Shown piece after piece: positions 43,895-53,851 of a stretch of DNA of 64,000 nucleotides; position 1 is the first letter of the stretch, and each line of letters starts with the position of its first letter. The stretch is from Ornithodoros turicata. Taxonomy: Eukaryota; Arthropoda; Arachnida; Ixodida; Argasidae. Below the pieces are notes generated by a model, which saw only the letters and a list, made by a program, of their open reading frames with translations, had not been told where the DNA came from and did not search any database. The position numbers and the translations under genes are program-made. The stretch lies in the NCBI RefSeq assembly GCF_037126465.1, contig NC_088201.1:233563406-233627405 (forward strand). The letters are read 5' to 3'.

Positions 43895-44135
43895 ACGAAG
43901 ACATGTGGGGGAAGTTGGCCTCGACAGTGCAGTGGCTCGATATCAACACCTTCGGGCGCGTGTGCAACAGCAAACTGTGAACGCCATGAACCATAACTAT
44001 CTTAGTGCGGTAGCGTGAGACCCGTAGATTGCTGCGAATCTTGCAAAAGTTTGTTTGGTTTTAATTGTCAGGTACACAAGCAGTGTGCGATGTCACCCTT
44101 ACGGTTTTTAGGCAAATAAAAATGTCAAAAAAAAA
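43895..44135 (+). mobile_element. 241-bp poly(A)-tailed insertion
   Basis: Flanked by the 18-bp repeat GGTTTGTGGCCTGCTAGC (43877-43894, 44136-44153) and ending AAATAAAAATGTC plus nine A. The A-tail joins the target 8 nt upstream of the junction used by the four LINE copies. No reverse transcriptase sequence is visible; one frame is open to a stop at 44018. It is either the extreme 3' end of another LINE or a retroposed cellular transcript. Confidence 0.75.
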
Positions 44136-44142
44136 GGTTTGT

Positions 44143-44216
44143 GGCCTGCTAGCTCAGTTGGTTAGAGCGCGGTGCTAATAACGCGGAGGCCTCAGGTTCG
44201 GTCCCTGTGCAGGCCA
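44143..44216 (+). tRNA. tRNA-Ile(AAT), degenerate
   Basis: CGGTG in the anticodon stem, A to T at GGCCTCAGG and TTCGGTC in the T loop. Probably weak or inactive. Confidence 0.6.
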
Positions 44217-44314
44217 GCTGAGTCGCTTCATTTTTCTTTGAAAGGTTTCTCAGGATTTGCGTCATTTTACGCGCGCCTGCCCCTCAGGACACCTACATCT
44301 TCACGGGGTTTTGT

Positions 44315-44331
44315 GGCCTGCTAGCTCAGTT
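44315..44331 (+). pseudogene. tRNA-Ile 5' stub upstream of LINE 3
   Basis: 17-nt stub; 44316-44331 is duplicated at 45766-45781. Confidence 0.9.
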
Positions 44332-45681
44332 CGATATGCGGATGACGTAGCCATCATCTGTTCTTCCAAGCTCCAAGTCTGTGAAGCCATCGCCATCATC
44401 AAGGACTTCACGAGAGTATCGGGTGCAGCACTCAACTTGAAGAAATCATCAGGAGCCTGGGTAGGAAGCTGGAGACATTTACCGGAGAAGTTTATGCGAA
44501 TAACGTGGACGACAACGGTGGGAAAGTATTTGGGAATCCACTTCAATGAAGACAGGGGCGGTATGTGGGCAAAGAAATTGAGTCTGGTATCGGCAAAACT
44601 GCTCGCATGGCACGGCAGATATCTGTCGCTCCCCAGTAAAGCTTACGTATGTAATTCCGTCTTGTACCCGGCACTTTTTTATGCAGCACAGTGCATCAGC
44701 ATCGACAAGGGCGCCATGAACAGGTTTCACAGGAAATGCGCTATGTTCATTTGGAAATCGCCAATGGAGAAGATGAGGCGGTCAAACTTGTTCCTAAGCC
44801 TGAAGAAAGGAGGCATCGGATTGGTCAACGTTATCATCAAACTGCAAGTACACAGATTTATGTATTTCCGAGATCAGAAGGACCCGCTGCTAAGGTCTGC
44901 ACTTCAGTTGCTCGGGAACCCTTATCACAGCAGATGGACAGTCACAGGAAACTGTAGCTACCGTCGTTCCGCCGTCCTTTCCTTTTACAAAGAGGTAGCA
45001 GATGCTGTAGGTTTCTTTGAAGAACGGTTTTCGTGGGACTACCTCGCAACGGTAAAGAAGAAGACTCTGTACTGGGATACAATATCTGCAATAGTACCGA
45101 CTCCTCTGTACAGACAATGTAACCCTCCGAAAGGGGCAGAAGGCGTATTAAGAAGGGTCCGGAAAATGTTAATTCCAACTGGTTCGAAGGACTTCTTTTT
45201 TCTGTTCCACTAATAAGTTTTGCCAGTAAAAGCATGGCTAGAAAGAAAGGGCTTCTTAATACCTTGGGCACCAAATTGCACAGCATGTCCGCAAGAAGAG
45301 GAAACACTTTTGCACGTCTTCCTGCACTGCAAGAGGGCAATCCAGTTTTGGGACATCTTCAAGGGCTTCATAGACCAAGACTTGAAGCTTCGGTGGCAGA
45401 ACCTTAAGTACCTCCGAGTTGCAAGCACGCAGGACGAACATATAGTCTCGTGCCTGGTAGTTCTCGGCCTTCATTCTCTTTGGTCTTTCAGAACGGACGA
45501 AGTAGAGTGCCGGGAAAAACCAACGCCACCCTTAGTGAAGTTCAAACAGAAGTTGAAGTGGTTGCTAAGTGTGGTGCCAAAAGAGGAACTGGACGGACAG
45601 TGGCAGGGGATAAGAAACAAGCTTGAGAGGGGGGACCTGGACTTGAGGACAGCACTGTATGGAAAAGGGGGGCTCTGCTGA
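44332..45681 (+). pseudogene. LINE ORF2 C-terminal half (copy 3)
   Basis: The open frame begins RYADDVAIICSSKLQVCEA, the reverse-transcriptase catalytic aspartates, and runs through the thumb to FFFLFH, where two consecutive stops (45211-45216) replace the W-E of the related copy. The same frame then continues LPVKAWLERKGFLIPW, CTACPQEEETLLHVFLHC (zinc knuckle) and AIQFWDIF to the stop at 45679-45681. Except for the double stop the frame is undamaged over 450 codons, which points to a young but dead copy. Confidence 0.88.
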
Positions 45682-45765
45682 ACGGCATCTTCGGCTGACA
45701 GGAGATATGTCAGCTTTTTTTACTGAGTGTTACTTTTAAACTATATGAATAAAATAAAAAAAAAA
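44332..45765 (+). mobile_element. LINE copy 3, 5'-truncated at the RT YADD motif, in a tRNA gene
   Basis: A 1434-bp insertion with the same 16-bp duplication GCCTGCTAGCTCAGTT as copy 1 and the same 3' junction at tRNA base 2. It starts at CGATATGCGGATGAC and ends AATAAAAT plus A-run. A small hairpin (CTGACA...TGTCAG) lies in the 3' UTR. Sequence is close to the copy at 56290-60998, so the same family. Confidence 0.92.
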
Positions 45766-45838
45766 GCCTGCTAGCTCAGTTGGTTAGAGCGCCGTGCTAA
45801 TAACGCGGAGACCACAGGTTCGATCCCTGTGCAGGCCA
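45765..45838 (+). tRNA. tRNA-Ile(AAT), regenerated 3' of LINE 3
   Basis: Base 1 is A; G to A in the variable region (GGAGACCACAGG). Confidence 0.78.
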
Positions 45839-45936
45839 GCTGAGTCGCTTCAGTTTTATTTAAAAGGTTTCTAAGAATTTGCGTCATTTTACGCGCGCCT
45901 TCCCCTCAGGACACGTACATCTTCGAGGGGATTTGT

Positions 45937-46010
45937 GGCCTGCTAGCTCAATTGGTTAGAGCGCCGTGCTAATAACGCGGAGGCCACAGGTTCGAACCCT
46001 GTGCAGGCCA
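45937..46010 (+). tRNA. tRNA-Ile(AAT)
   Basis: CTCAATTGG in the A box; T loop TTCGAAC. Confidence 0.85.
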
Positions 46011-46108
46011 GCTGAGTCGCTTCAGTTTTATTTGAAAGGTTTCTAAGAATTTGCGTCATTTTACGCGCGCCTTCCCCTCAGGACACGTACATCTTCGAGG
46101 GGATTTGT

Positions 46109-46182
46109 GGCCTGCTAGCTCAGTTGGTTAGAGCGCCGTGCTAATAACGCGGAGGCCACAGGTTCGAACCCTGTGCAGGCCA
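46109..46182 (+). tRNA. tRNA-Ile(AAT)
   Basis: T loop TTCGAAC; otherwise consensus. Confidence 0.9.
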
Positions 46183-46280
46183 GCTGAGTCGCTTCAGTTT
46201 TATTTGAAAGGTTTCTCAGGATTTTCGTCATTTTACGCGCGCCTTCCCCTCAGGACACGTACATCTTCAAGGGGATTTGT

Positions 46281-46354
46281 GGCCTGCTAGCTCAGTTGGT
46301 TAGAGCGCCGTGCTAATAACGCGGAGGCCACAGGTTCGAACCCTGTGCAGGCCA
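46281..46354 (+). tRNA. tRNA-Ile(AAT)
   Basis: T loop TTCGAAC; otherwise consensus. Confidence 0.9.
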
Positions 46355-46452
46355 GCTGAGTCGCTTCAGTTTCATTTGAAAGGTTTCTCAGGATTTTCGT
46401 CATTTTACGCGCGCCTTCCCCTCAGGACACGTACATCTTCAAGGGGATTTGT

Positions 46453-46526
46453 GGCCTGCTAGCTCAGTTGGTTAGAGCGCCGTGCTAATAACGCGGAGGC
46501 CACAGGTTCGGACCCTGTGCAGGCCA
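46453..46526 (+). tRNA. tRNA-Ile(AAT)
   Basis: T loop TTCGGAC (B box A to G). Confidence 0.78.
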
Positions 46527-46608
46527 GCTGAGTCGCTTCAGTTTTATTTGAAAGGTTTCTCAGGATTTTCGTCATTTTACGCGCGCCTTCCCCTCAGGAC
46601 ACGTACAT

Positions 46609-48384
46609 TACAAAATATACGCCAAAGTTATGGCTGCTCGACTACAACTTGTGTTACCTCAATTGATAGGTGATCACCAAACGTGCGGAATAAGGGGTAG
46701 GACTATACTGACGAATATCCATGTGGTGCGTACCATTCTGGATTGGTGTCGGTACGAGGGGGACCATGTGGCCATGTTGCAGCTGGACCTTTCTAAGGCT
46801 TTTGACCGCGTATGTCACACATATTTGTTTGCGTTGCTGGAATACGTCAACGTGGGAGCTCGCTTTGTCGGCCGCATCAAGCTTTGTTACGAGCAAGTTG
46901 CCACGAGCCTCATCATTAACAACACTCTTGCCGCACCGATAATGCTGCGATCCTCGGTTCGACAGGGCTGTCCCCTGTCACCACTGCTCTTTGACTAGTA
47001 CCTGGAGCCGCTGTGTCGGCGAGTCATCCGTCTGAATGATATCCACGGGTTCGAACTGGCCGGTACTGTGATCAAGGTGGCCGCATATGCTGATGATCTT
47101 GCATTCCTTGTCAAGGACAAACCTAGCGTAGTGAATGTCATGGAACAAATTGATTTGTTTGGCCAAGCGTCTGGAGCGCGTGTAAACAAAGAGAAGTCCT
47201 TAGGCGTTTGGTGCGGCCACTGGGCGACAACACCTGGAGCTTTTTGCGGAATTCCGTGGCAGGAACAAAACCCTCGTTATCTTGGTGTCCCGTTGCAAGA
47301 AACCAGGAACCCGAGTAGAATGTGGTCCCAGAGGCTCGACAACATAAGGAAACACGCTTTCATCTGGAGGAAGAAAGACCTTTCAATTTTTCAGCGAGCG
47401 ACAGTATGCAACGTGTTTCTAGCTGCTAAACTGGTTTACCTTTTGCAAGTCTTGCAATGCCCGCGCAAAGTAGTGCACGCCTGTCACAGGATTTTTGCCA
47501 CCACAATCTGGTGCTCTACATTTGAGAGGATGCGTCGCGACTATCTTTTTCGAAAACTTCGTGATGGAGGCCTCGGCCTACAGCACCTCTTTGTCAAACA
47601 ACTGGTCATGAGACTCTGGTTCATTCGTGAGGAGCTGCATCCAGTTCTCGAGGGAGTAAAACGCATCCTTACATATAATTACATCCCGGAGTTACACGTC
47701 ACGTTCACAGAGGGAACGATGCGGTTAACAGGCTTTTTCAAGGAGGTCGTTGAGTGCATGCAGTTTTTGAAAGCCAGGTTTACCCTTGAATACCTCTTGT
47801 CTGTGAACAAGAAAACGCTGGCCGCCCACTTGATCGATACATTGTTCCCTGTGCCTGTCTATCGAGATATTCCACCCACTTGGCCAGGCAGGGATGTTTT
47901 GGTTCGAGTCCAAAGGATGCCAATCAAACCAAACATGAAGACATTCTTTTACAAACTTCATACGTCAACACTACCTGTCAAGGCATGGCTCGCGCAGAAG
48001 GGCATATACGTGCCCTGGTCGGCAGACTGCAGGTTCTGCAAAGTTCCTGAAACGCATGATCACCTTTTCTTAGACTGCACAGAAGCCCAGTTCTTCTGGG
48101 ACGATCTCCAGTATAAAGTTTTCAAAACTCGACTTCGGCTTAACCCACACACCATACGGTTTCTCCCATTACACCCGGGGGAAACAGTCAGGTACGATAT
48201 TGTCATGCTTATAGCCTTGTACTGTCTGTGGAAACTTCGTATGGCTGACAGGAACGAAGAACCGTTAATGCCTCCTATGAAATACTTTAAGATAGAAATA
48301 TCCCAACTTAAGCTGTGCCTTATGCGATGTTTAGAGCTGCCTGATTGGTTAGAAACATTGTCTGATGCCCTTACGTACTTGTAA
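46609..48384 (+). pseudogene. LINE ORF2, RT to C-terminus (copy 4), one stop
   Basis: In frame from the junction: YKIYAKVMAARLQLVLPQLI, then LQLDLSKAFDRV (first catalytic Asp), SSVRQGCPLSPLLFD, a TAG at 46996-46998, YLEPLCRR, YADDLAFL (catalytic pair), the thumb, and TLPVKAWLAQKGIYVPW with CRFCKVPETHDHLFLDC (C-x2-C-x7-H-x4-C). The stop codon is the only lesion over about 590 codons. The 438-codon stretch from ATG 47068 is uninterrupted. Reverse transcriptase would copy the RNA at the nicked tRNA gene; endonuclease and ORF1 are missing here. Confidence 0.9.
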
Positions 48385-48520
48385 AATCGTATGGACAAAT
48401 TCAAAAGGTCTTCAGTTTCCTCTTTAGACGTTTTGTAATGGCCCACGGCGTTGCGACGTACTTGTAGTTGTGTGCACTTGTGTGTTTTGTTAATAAAAGG
48501 TGGAAAAGAAAAAAAAAAAA
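46609..48520 (+). mobile_element. LINE copy 4, 5'-truncated within RT, different family
   Basis: A 1912-bp insertion. The 3' end (AATAAAAGGTGGAAAAG plus 12 A) joins tRNA base 2 exactly like the other copies. The 5' end lies in the spacer (after CACGTACAT), so about 18 bp of spacer, the G1 and any duplication are missing: a target deletion rather than a duplication. Its protein is clearly diverged from copies 3 and 5. Confidence 0.92.
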
Positions 48521-48593
48521 GCCTGCTAGCTCAGTTGGTTAGAGCGCCGTGCTAATAACGCGGAGGCCACAGGTTCGATCCCTGTGCAGGCCA
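48520..48593 (+). tRNA. tRNA-Ile(AAT), regenerated 3' of LINE 4
   Basis: Only base 1 (A for G) departs from consensus. Confidence 0.82.
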
Positions 48594-48691
48594 GCTGAGT
48601 CGCTTCATTTTTCTTTGAAAGGTTTCTCATGATTTGCGTCATTCTACGCGCGCCTGCCCCTCAGGACACCTACATCTTCAAGGGGGTTTAT

Positions 48692-48765
48692 GGCCTGCTA
48701 GCTCAGTTGGTTAGAGCGCCGTGCTAATAACGAGGAGGCCACAGGTTCGATCCCAGTGCAGGCCA
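48692..48765 (+). tRNA. tRNA-Ile(AAT)
   Basis: CGAGG in the anticodon stem and CCAGT in the T stem. Confidence 0.68.
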
Positions 48766-48863
48766 GCTGAGTCGCTTCATTTTTCTTTGAAAGGTTTCTC
48801 ATGATTTGCGTCGTTCTACGCGCGCCTGCCCCTCAGGACACCTACATCTTCAAGGGGGTTTAT

Positions 48864-48937
48864 GGCCTGCTAGCTCAGTTGGTTAGAGCGCTGTGCTAAT
48901 AACGCGGAGGCCACAGGTTCGATCCCTGTGCAGGCCA
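48864..48937 (+). tRNA. tRNA-Ile(AAT)
   Basis: CTGTG in the anticodon stem (U-G pair retained). Confidence 0.88.
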
Positions 48938-49035
48938 GCTGAGTCGCTTCATTTTTCTTTGAAAGGTTTCTCATGATTTGCGTCATTCTACGCGCGCCTG
49001 CCCCTCAGGACACCTACATCTTCAAGGGGGTTTAT

Positions 49036-49109
49036 GGCCTGCTAGCTCAGTTGGTTAGAGCGCCGTGCTAATAACGCGGAGGCCACAGGTTCGATCCCTG
49101 TGCAGGCCA
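49036..49109 (+). tRNA. tRNA-Ile(AAT)
   Basis: Consensus sequence. Confidence 0.92.
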
Positions 49110-49207
49110 GCTGAGTCGCTTCATTTTTCTTTGAAAGGTTTCTCATGATTTGCGTCGTTCTACGCGCGCCTGCCCCTCAGGACACCTACATCTTCACGGG
49201 GGTTTAT

Positions 49208-49281
49208 GGCCTGCTAGCTCAGTTGGTTAGAGCGCCGTGCTAATAACGCGGAGGCCACAGGTTCGATCCCTGTGCAGGCCA
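49208..49281 (+). tRNA. tRNA-Ile(AAT)
   Basis: Consensus sequence. Confidence 0.92.
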
Positions 49282-49379
49282 GCTGAGTCGCTTCATTTTT
49301 CTTTGAAAGGTTTCTCATGATTTGCGTCATTCTACGCGCGCCTGCCCCTCAGGACACCTACATCTTCAAGGGGGTTTAT

Positions 49380-49453
49380 GGCCTGCTAGCTCAGTTGGTT
49401 AGAGCGCCGTGCTAATAACGCGGAGGCCACAGGTTCGATCCCTGTGCAGGCCA
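49380..49453 (+). tRNA. tRNA-Ile(AAT)
   Basis: Consensus sequence. Confidence 0.92.
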
Positions 49454-49551
49454 GCTGAGTCGCTTCATTTTTCTTTGAAAGGTTTCTCATGATTTGCGTC
49501 ATTTTACGCGCGCCTCCCCCTCATTACACGTACATCTTCAAGGGGTTTTGT

Positions 49552-49625
49552 GGCCTGCTAGCTCAGTTGGTTCAAGCGCCGTGCTAATAACGCGGAGGCC
49601 ACAGGTTAGATCCCTGTGCAGGCCA
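49552..49625 (+). tRNA. tRNA-Ile(AAT), B-box damaged
   Basis: GGTTCAAGCG in the D arm and GGTTAGATCC, which loses the invariant C56 of the B box. Likely inactive. Confidence 0.6.
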
Positions 49626-49723
49626 GCTGAGTCGCTTCATTTTTATTTGAAATGTTTCTCAGGATTTGCGTCATTTTACGCGCGCCTCCCCCTCATTACA
49701 CGTACATCTTCAAGGGGTTTTGT

Positions 49724-49797
49724 GGCCTGCTAGCTCAGTTGGTTAGAGCGCCGTGCTAATAACGCGGAGGCCACAGGTTCGATCCCTGTGCAGGCCA
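49724..49797 (+). tRNA. tRNA-Ile(AAT)
   Basis: Consensus sequence. Confidence 0.92.
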
Positions 49798-49895
49798 GCT
49801 GAATCGCTTCATTTTTCTTTGAAATGTTTCTCAGGATTTACGTCATTTTACGCGCGCCTCCCCCTCATTCCACGTACATCTTCAAGGGGATTTGT

Positions 49896-49969
49896 GGCCT
49901 GCTAGCTCAGTTGGTTAGAGCGCCGTCCTAATAACGCGGAGGCCACAGGTTCGATCCCTGTGCAGGCCA
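49896..49969 (+). tRNA. tRNA-Ile(AAT)
   Basis: CCGTC in the anticodon stem (top pair C-C). Confidence 0.78.
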
Positions 49970-50067
49970 GCTGAATCGCTTCATTTTTCTTTGAAATGTT
50001 TCTCAGGATTTACGTCATTTTACGCGCGCCTCCCCCTCATTCCACGTACATCTTCAAGGGGATTTGT

Positions 50068-50141
50068 GGCCTGCTAGCTCAGTTGGTTAGAGCGCCGTCC
50101 TAATAACGCGGAGGCCACAGGTTCGATCCCTGTGCAGGCCA
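50068..50141 (+). tRNA. tRNA-Ile(AAT)
   Basis: Same CCGTC change as the previous copy. Confidence 0.78.
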
Positions 50142-50239
50142 GCTGAATCGCTTCATTTTTCTTTGAAATGTTTCTCAGGATTTACGTCATTTTACGCGCG
50201 CCTCCCCCTCATTCCACGTACATCTTCAAGGGGATTTGT

Positions 50240-50313
50240 GGCCTGCTAGCTCAGTTGGTTAGAGCGCCGTGCTAATAACGCGGAGGCCACAGGTTCGATC
50301 CCTGTGCAGGCCA
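50240..50313 (+). tRNA. tRNA-Ile(AAT)
   Basis: Consensus sequence. Confidence 0.92.
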
Positions 50314-50411
50314 GCTGAATCGCTTCATTTTTCTTTGAAATGTTTCTCAGGATTTACGTCATTTTACGCGCGCCTCCCCCTCATTCCACGTACATCTTCA
50401 AGGGGATTTGT

Positions 50412-50485
50412 GGCCTGCTAGCTCAGTTGGTTAGAGCGCCGTCCTAATAACGCGGAGGCCACAGGTTCGATCCCTGTGCAGGCCA
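50412..50485 (+). tRNA. tRNA-Ile(AAT)
   Basis: CCGTC anticodon-stem variant. Confidence 0.78.
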
Positions 50486-50583
50486 GCTGAATCGCTTCAT
50501 TTTTCTTTGAAATGTTTCTCAGGATTTACGTCATTTTACGCGCGCCTCCCCCTCATTCCACGTACATCTTCAAGGGGATTTGT

Positions 50584-50657
50584 GGCCTGCTAGCTCAGTT
50601 GGTTAGAGCGCCGTGCTAATAACGCGGAGGCCACAGGTTCGATCCCTGTGCAGGCCA
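50584..50657 (+). tRNA. tRNA-Ile(AAT)
   Basis: Consensus sequence. Confidence 0.92.
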
Positions 50658-50755
50658 GCTGAATCGCTTCATTTTTCTTTGAAATGTTTCTCAGGATTTA
50701 CGTCATTTTACGCGCGCCTCCCCCTCATTCCACGTACATCTTCGAGGGGATTTGT

Positions 50756-50829
50756 GGCCTGCTAGCTCAGTTGGTTAGAGCGCCGTGCTAATAACGCGGA
50801 GGCCACAGGTTCGATCCCTGTGCAGGCCA
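50756..50829 (+). tRNA. tRNA-Ile(AAT)
   Basis: Consensus sequence. Confidence 0.92.
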
Positions 50830-50927
50830 GCTGAATCGCTTCATTTTTCTTTGAAATGTTTCTCAGGATTTACGTCATTTTACGCGCGCCTCCCCCTCAT
50901 TCCACGTACATCTTCAAGGGGATTTGT

Positions 50928-51001
50928 GGCCTGCTAGCTCAGTTGGTTAGAGCGCCGTGCTAATAACGCGGAGGCCACAGGTTCGATCCCTGTGCAGGCC
51001 A
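50928..51001 (+). tRNA. tRNA-Ile(AAT)
   Basis: Consensus sequence. Confidence 0.92.
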
Positions 51002-51099
51002 GCTGAATCGCTTCATTTTTCTTTGAAATGTTTCTCAGGATTTACGTCATTTTACGCGCGCCTCCCCCTCATTCCACGTACATCTTCAAGGGGATTTGT

Positions 51100-51173
51100 G
51101 GCCTGCTAGCTCAGTTGGTTAGAGCGCCGTGCTAATAACGCGGAGGCCACAGGTTCGATCCCTGTGCAGGCCA
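51100..51173 (+). tRNA. tRNA-Ile(AAT)
   Basis: Consensus sequence. Confidence 0.92.
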
Positions 51174-51271
51174 GCTGAATCGCTTCATTTTTCTTTGAAA
51201 TGTTTCTCAGGATTTACGTCATTTTACGCGCGCCTCCCCCTCATTCCACGTACATCTTCAAGGGGATTTGT

Positions 51272-51345
51272 GGCCTGCTAGCTCAGTTGGTTAGAGCGCC
51301 GTGCTAATAACGCGGAGGCCACAGGTTCGATCCCTGTGCAGGCCA
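51272..51345 (+). tRNA. tRNA-Ile(AAT)
   Basis: Consensus sequence. Confidence 0.92.
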
Positions 51346-51443
51346 GCTGAATCGCTTCATTTTTCTTTGAAATGTTTCTCAGGATTTACGTCATTTTACG
51401 CGCGCCTCCCCCTCATTCCACGTACATCTTCAAGGGGATTTGT

Positions 51444-51517
51444 GGCCTGCTAGCTCAGTTGGTTAGAGCGCCGTGCTAATAACGCGGAATCTACAGGTTC
51501 GATCCCTGTGCAGGCCA
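51444..51517 (+). tRNA. tRNA-Ile(AAT)
   Basis: Variable loop AATCT instead of AGGCC. Confidence 0.82.
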
Positions 51518-51615
51518 GCTGAATCGCTTCATTTTTCTTTGAAATGTTTCTCAGGATTTACGTCATTTTACGCGCGCCTCCCCCTCATTCCACGTACATC
51601 TTCAAGGGGATTTGT

Positions 51616-51689
51616 GGCCTGCTAGCTCAGTTGGTTAGAGCGCCGTGCTAATAACGCGGAGGCCACAGGTTCGATCCCTGTGCAGGCCA
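51616..51689 (+). tRNA. tRNA-Ile(AAT)
   Basis: Consensus sequence. Confidence 0.92.
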
Positions 51690-51787
51690 GCTGAATCGCT
51701 TCATTTTTCTTTGAAATGTTTCTCAGGATTTACGTCATTTTACGCGCGCCTCCCCCTCATTCCACGTACATCTTCAAGGGGATTTGT

Positions 51788-51861
51788 GGCCTGCTAGCTC
51801 AGTTGGTTAGAGCGCCGTCCTAATAACGCGGAGGCCACAGGTTCGATCCCTGTGCAGGCCA
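51788..51861 (+). tRNA. tRNA-Ile(AAT)
   Basis: CCGTC anticodon-stem variant. Confidence 0.78.
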
Positions 51862-51959
51862 GCTGAATCGCTTCATTTTTCTTTGAAATGTTTCTCAGGA
51901 TTTACGTCATTTTACGCGCGCCTCCCCCTCATTCCACGTACATCTTCAAGGGGATTTGT

Positions 51960-52033
51960 GGCCTGCTAGCTCAGTTGGTTAGAGCGCTGTGCCAATAACG
52001 CGGAGGCCACAGGTTCGATCCCTGTGCAGGCCA
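51960..52033 (+). tRNA. tRNA-Ile(AAT), T33C
   Basis: CTGTG stem and loop CCAATAA, losing the universal U33. Confidence 0.72.
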
Positions 52034-52131
52034 GCTGAGTCTCTTCATTTTTCTTTGAAATGTTTCTCAGGATTTACGTCATTTTACGCGCGCCTCCCCC
52101 TCATTCCACGTACATCTTCAAGGGGATTTGT

Positions 52132-52205
52132 GGCCTGCTAGCTCAGTTGGTTAGAGCGCCGTGCTAATAACGCGGAGGCCACAGGTTCGATCCCTGTGCA
52201 GGCCA
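52132..52205 (+). tRNA. tRNA-Ile(AAT)
   Basis: Consensus sequence. Confidence 0.92.
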
Positions 52206-52303
52206 GCTGAGTCTCTTCATTTTTCTTTGAAATGTTTCTCAGGATTTACGTCATTTTACGCGCGCCTCCCCCTCATTCCACGTACATCTTCAAGGGGTTT
52301 TGT

Positions 52304-52377
52304 GGCCTGCTAGCTCAGTTGGTTAGAGCGCTGTGCCAATAACGCGGAGGCCACAGGTTCGATCCCTGTGCAGGCCA
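52304..52377 (+). tRNA. tRNA-Ile(AAT), T33C
   Basis: Same CTGTGCCAATAA type. Confidence 0.72.
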
Positions 52378-52475
52378 GCTGAGTCTCTTCATTTTTCTTT
52401 GAAATGTTTCTCAGGATTTACGTCATTTTACGCGCGCCTCCCCCTCATTCCACGTACATCTTCAAGGGGATTTGT

Positions 52476-52549
52476 GGCCTGCTAGCTCAGTTGGTTAGAG
52501 CGCTGTGCCAATAACGCGGAGGCCACAGGTTCGATCCCTGTGCAGGCCA
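52476..52549 (+). tRNA. tRNA-Ile(AAT), T33C
   Basis: CTGTGCCAATAA type. Confidence 0.72.
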
Positions 52550-52647
52550 GCTGAGTCTCTTCATTTTTCTTTGAAATGTTTCTCAGGATTTACGTCATTT
52601 TACGCGCGCCTCCCCCTCATTCCACGTACATCTTCAAGGGGATTTGT

Positions 52648-52721
52648 GGCCTGCTAGCTCAGTTGGTTAGAGCGCCGTGCTAATAACGCGGAGGCCACAG
52701 GTTCGATCCCTGTGCAGGCCA
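52648..52721 (+). tRNA. tRNA-Ile(AAT)
   Basis: Consensus sequence. Confidence 0.92.
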
Positions 52722-52819
52722 GCTGAGTCTCTTCATTTTTCTTTGAAATGTTTCTCAGGATTTACGTCATTTTACGCGCGCCTCCCCCTCATTCCACGTA
52801 CATCTTCAAGGGGTTTTGT

Positions 52820-52893
52820 GGCCTGCTAGCTCAGTTGGTTAGAGCGCCGTGCTAATAACGCGGAGGCCACAGGTTCGATCCCTGTGCAGGCCA
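52820..52893 (+). tRNA. tRNA-Ile(AAT)
   Basis: Consensus sequence. Confidence 0.92.
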
Positions 52894-52991
52894 GCTGAGT
52901 CTCTTCATTTTTCTTTGAAATGTTTCTCAGGATTTACGTCATTTTACGCGCGCCTCCCCCTCATTCCACGTACATCTTCAAGGGGTTTTGT

Positions 52992-53065
52992 GGCCTGCTA
53001 GCTCAGTTGGTTAGAGCGCTGTGCCAATAACGCGGAGGCCACAGGTTCGATCCCTGTGCAGGCCA
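52992..53065 (+). tRNA. tRNA-Ile(AAT), T33C
   Basis: CTGTGCCAATAA type. Confidence 0.72.
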
Positions 53066-53163
53066 GCTGAGTCTCTTCATTTTTCTTTGAAATGTTTCTC
53101 AGGATTTACGTCATTTTACGCGCGCCTCCCCCTCATTCCACGTACATCTTCAAGGGGTTTTGT

Positions 53164-53237
53164 GGCCTGCTAGCTCAGTTGGTTAGAGCGCTGTGCCAAT
53201 AACGCGGAGGCCACAGGTTCGATCCCTGTGCAGGCCA
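53164..53237 (+). tRNA. tRNA-Ile(AAT), T33C
   Basis: CTGTGCCAATAA type. Confidence 0.72.
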
Positions 53238-53335
53238 GCTGAGTCTCTTCATTTTTCTTTGAAATGTTTCTCAGGATTTACGTCATTTTACGCGCGCCTC
53301 CCCCTCATTCCACGTACATCTTCAAGGGGTTTTGT

Positions 53336-53409
53336 GGTCTGCTAGCTCAGTTGGTTAGAGCGCCATGGTAATAACGCGGAGGCCACAGGTTCCATCCCTG
53401 TGCAGGCCA
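53336..53409 (+). tRNA. tRNA-Ile(AAT), B-box variant
   Basis: GGTCTGC start, CCATG stem with loop GTAATAA, and B box GGTTCCATCC (purine 57 to C). Confidence 0.65.
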
Positions 53410-53507
53410 GCTGAGTCTCTTCATTTTTATTTGAAATGTTTCTCATGATTTGTGTCATTTTACGCGCGCCTCCCCCTCATTCCACGTACATCTTCAAGGG
53501 GTTTTGT

Positions 53508-53581
53508 GGTCTGCTAGCTCAGTTGGTTAGAGCGCCATGGTAATAACGCGGAGGCCACAGGTTCCATCCCTGTGCAGGCCA
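53508..53581 (+). tRNA. tRNA-Ile(AAT), B-box variant
   Basis: Same haplotype as 53336-53409. Confidence 0.65.
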
Positions 53582-53679
53582 GCTGAGTCTCTTCATTTTT
53601 ATTTGAAATGTTTCTCATGATTTGTGTCATTTTACGCGCGCCTCCCCCTCATTCCACGTACATCTTCAAGGGGTTTTGT

Positions 53680-53753
53680 GGCCTGCTAGCTCAGTTGGTT
53701 AGAGCGCCGTGGTAATAACGCGGAGGCCACAGGTTCCATCCCTGTGCAGGCCA
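53680..53753 (+). tRNA. tRNA-Ile(AAT), B-box variant
   Basis: GGCCTGC start, CCGTG stem, loop GTAATAA, TTCCATC T loop. Confidence 0.68.
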
Positions 53754-53851
53754 GCTGAGTCTCTTCATTTTTATTTGAAATGTTTCTCATGATTTGTGTC
53801 ATTTTACGCGCGCCTCCCCCTCATTCCACGTACATCTTCAAGGGGTTTTGT

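Larger units (their letters stand above)
45765..46608 (+). repeat. tRNA sub-array 4 (5 copies)
   Basis: The spacer subtype changes right after LINE copy 3: CAGTTTTATTTGAAAGG and TTCGAGGGGATTTGTGG or TTCAAGGGG. The T loop is TTCGAAC in three copies. Confidence 0.85.

Noticed and set aside
44301..45474. Several minus-strand ORFs of 70-130 codons
   Set aside because: Shadows of the LINE ORF2 coding strand.
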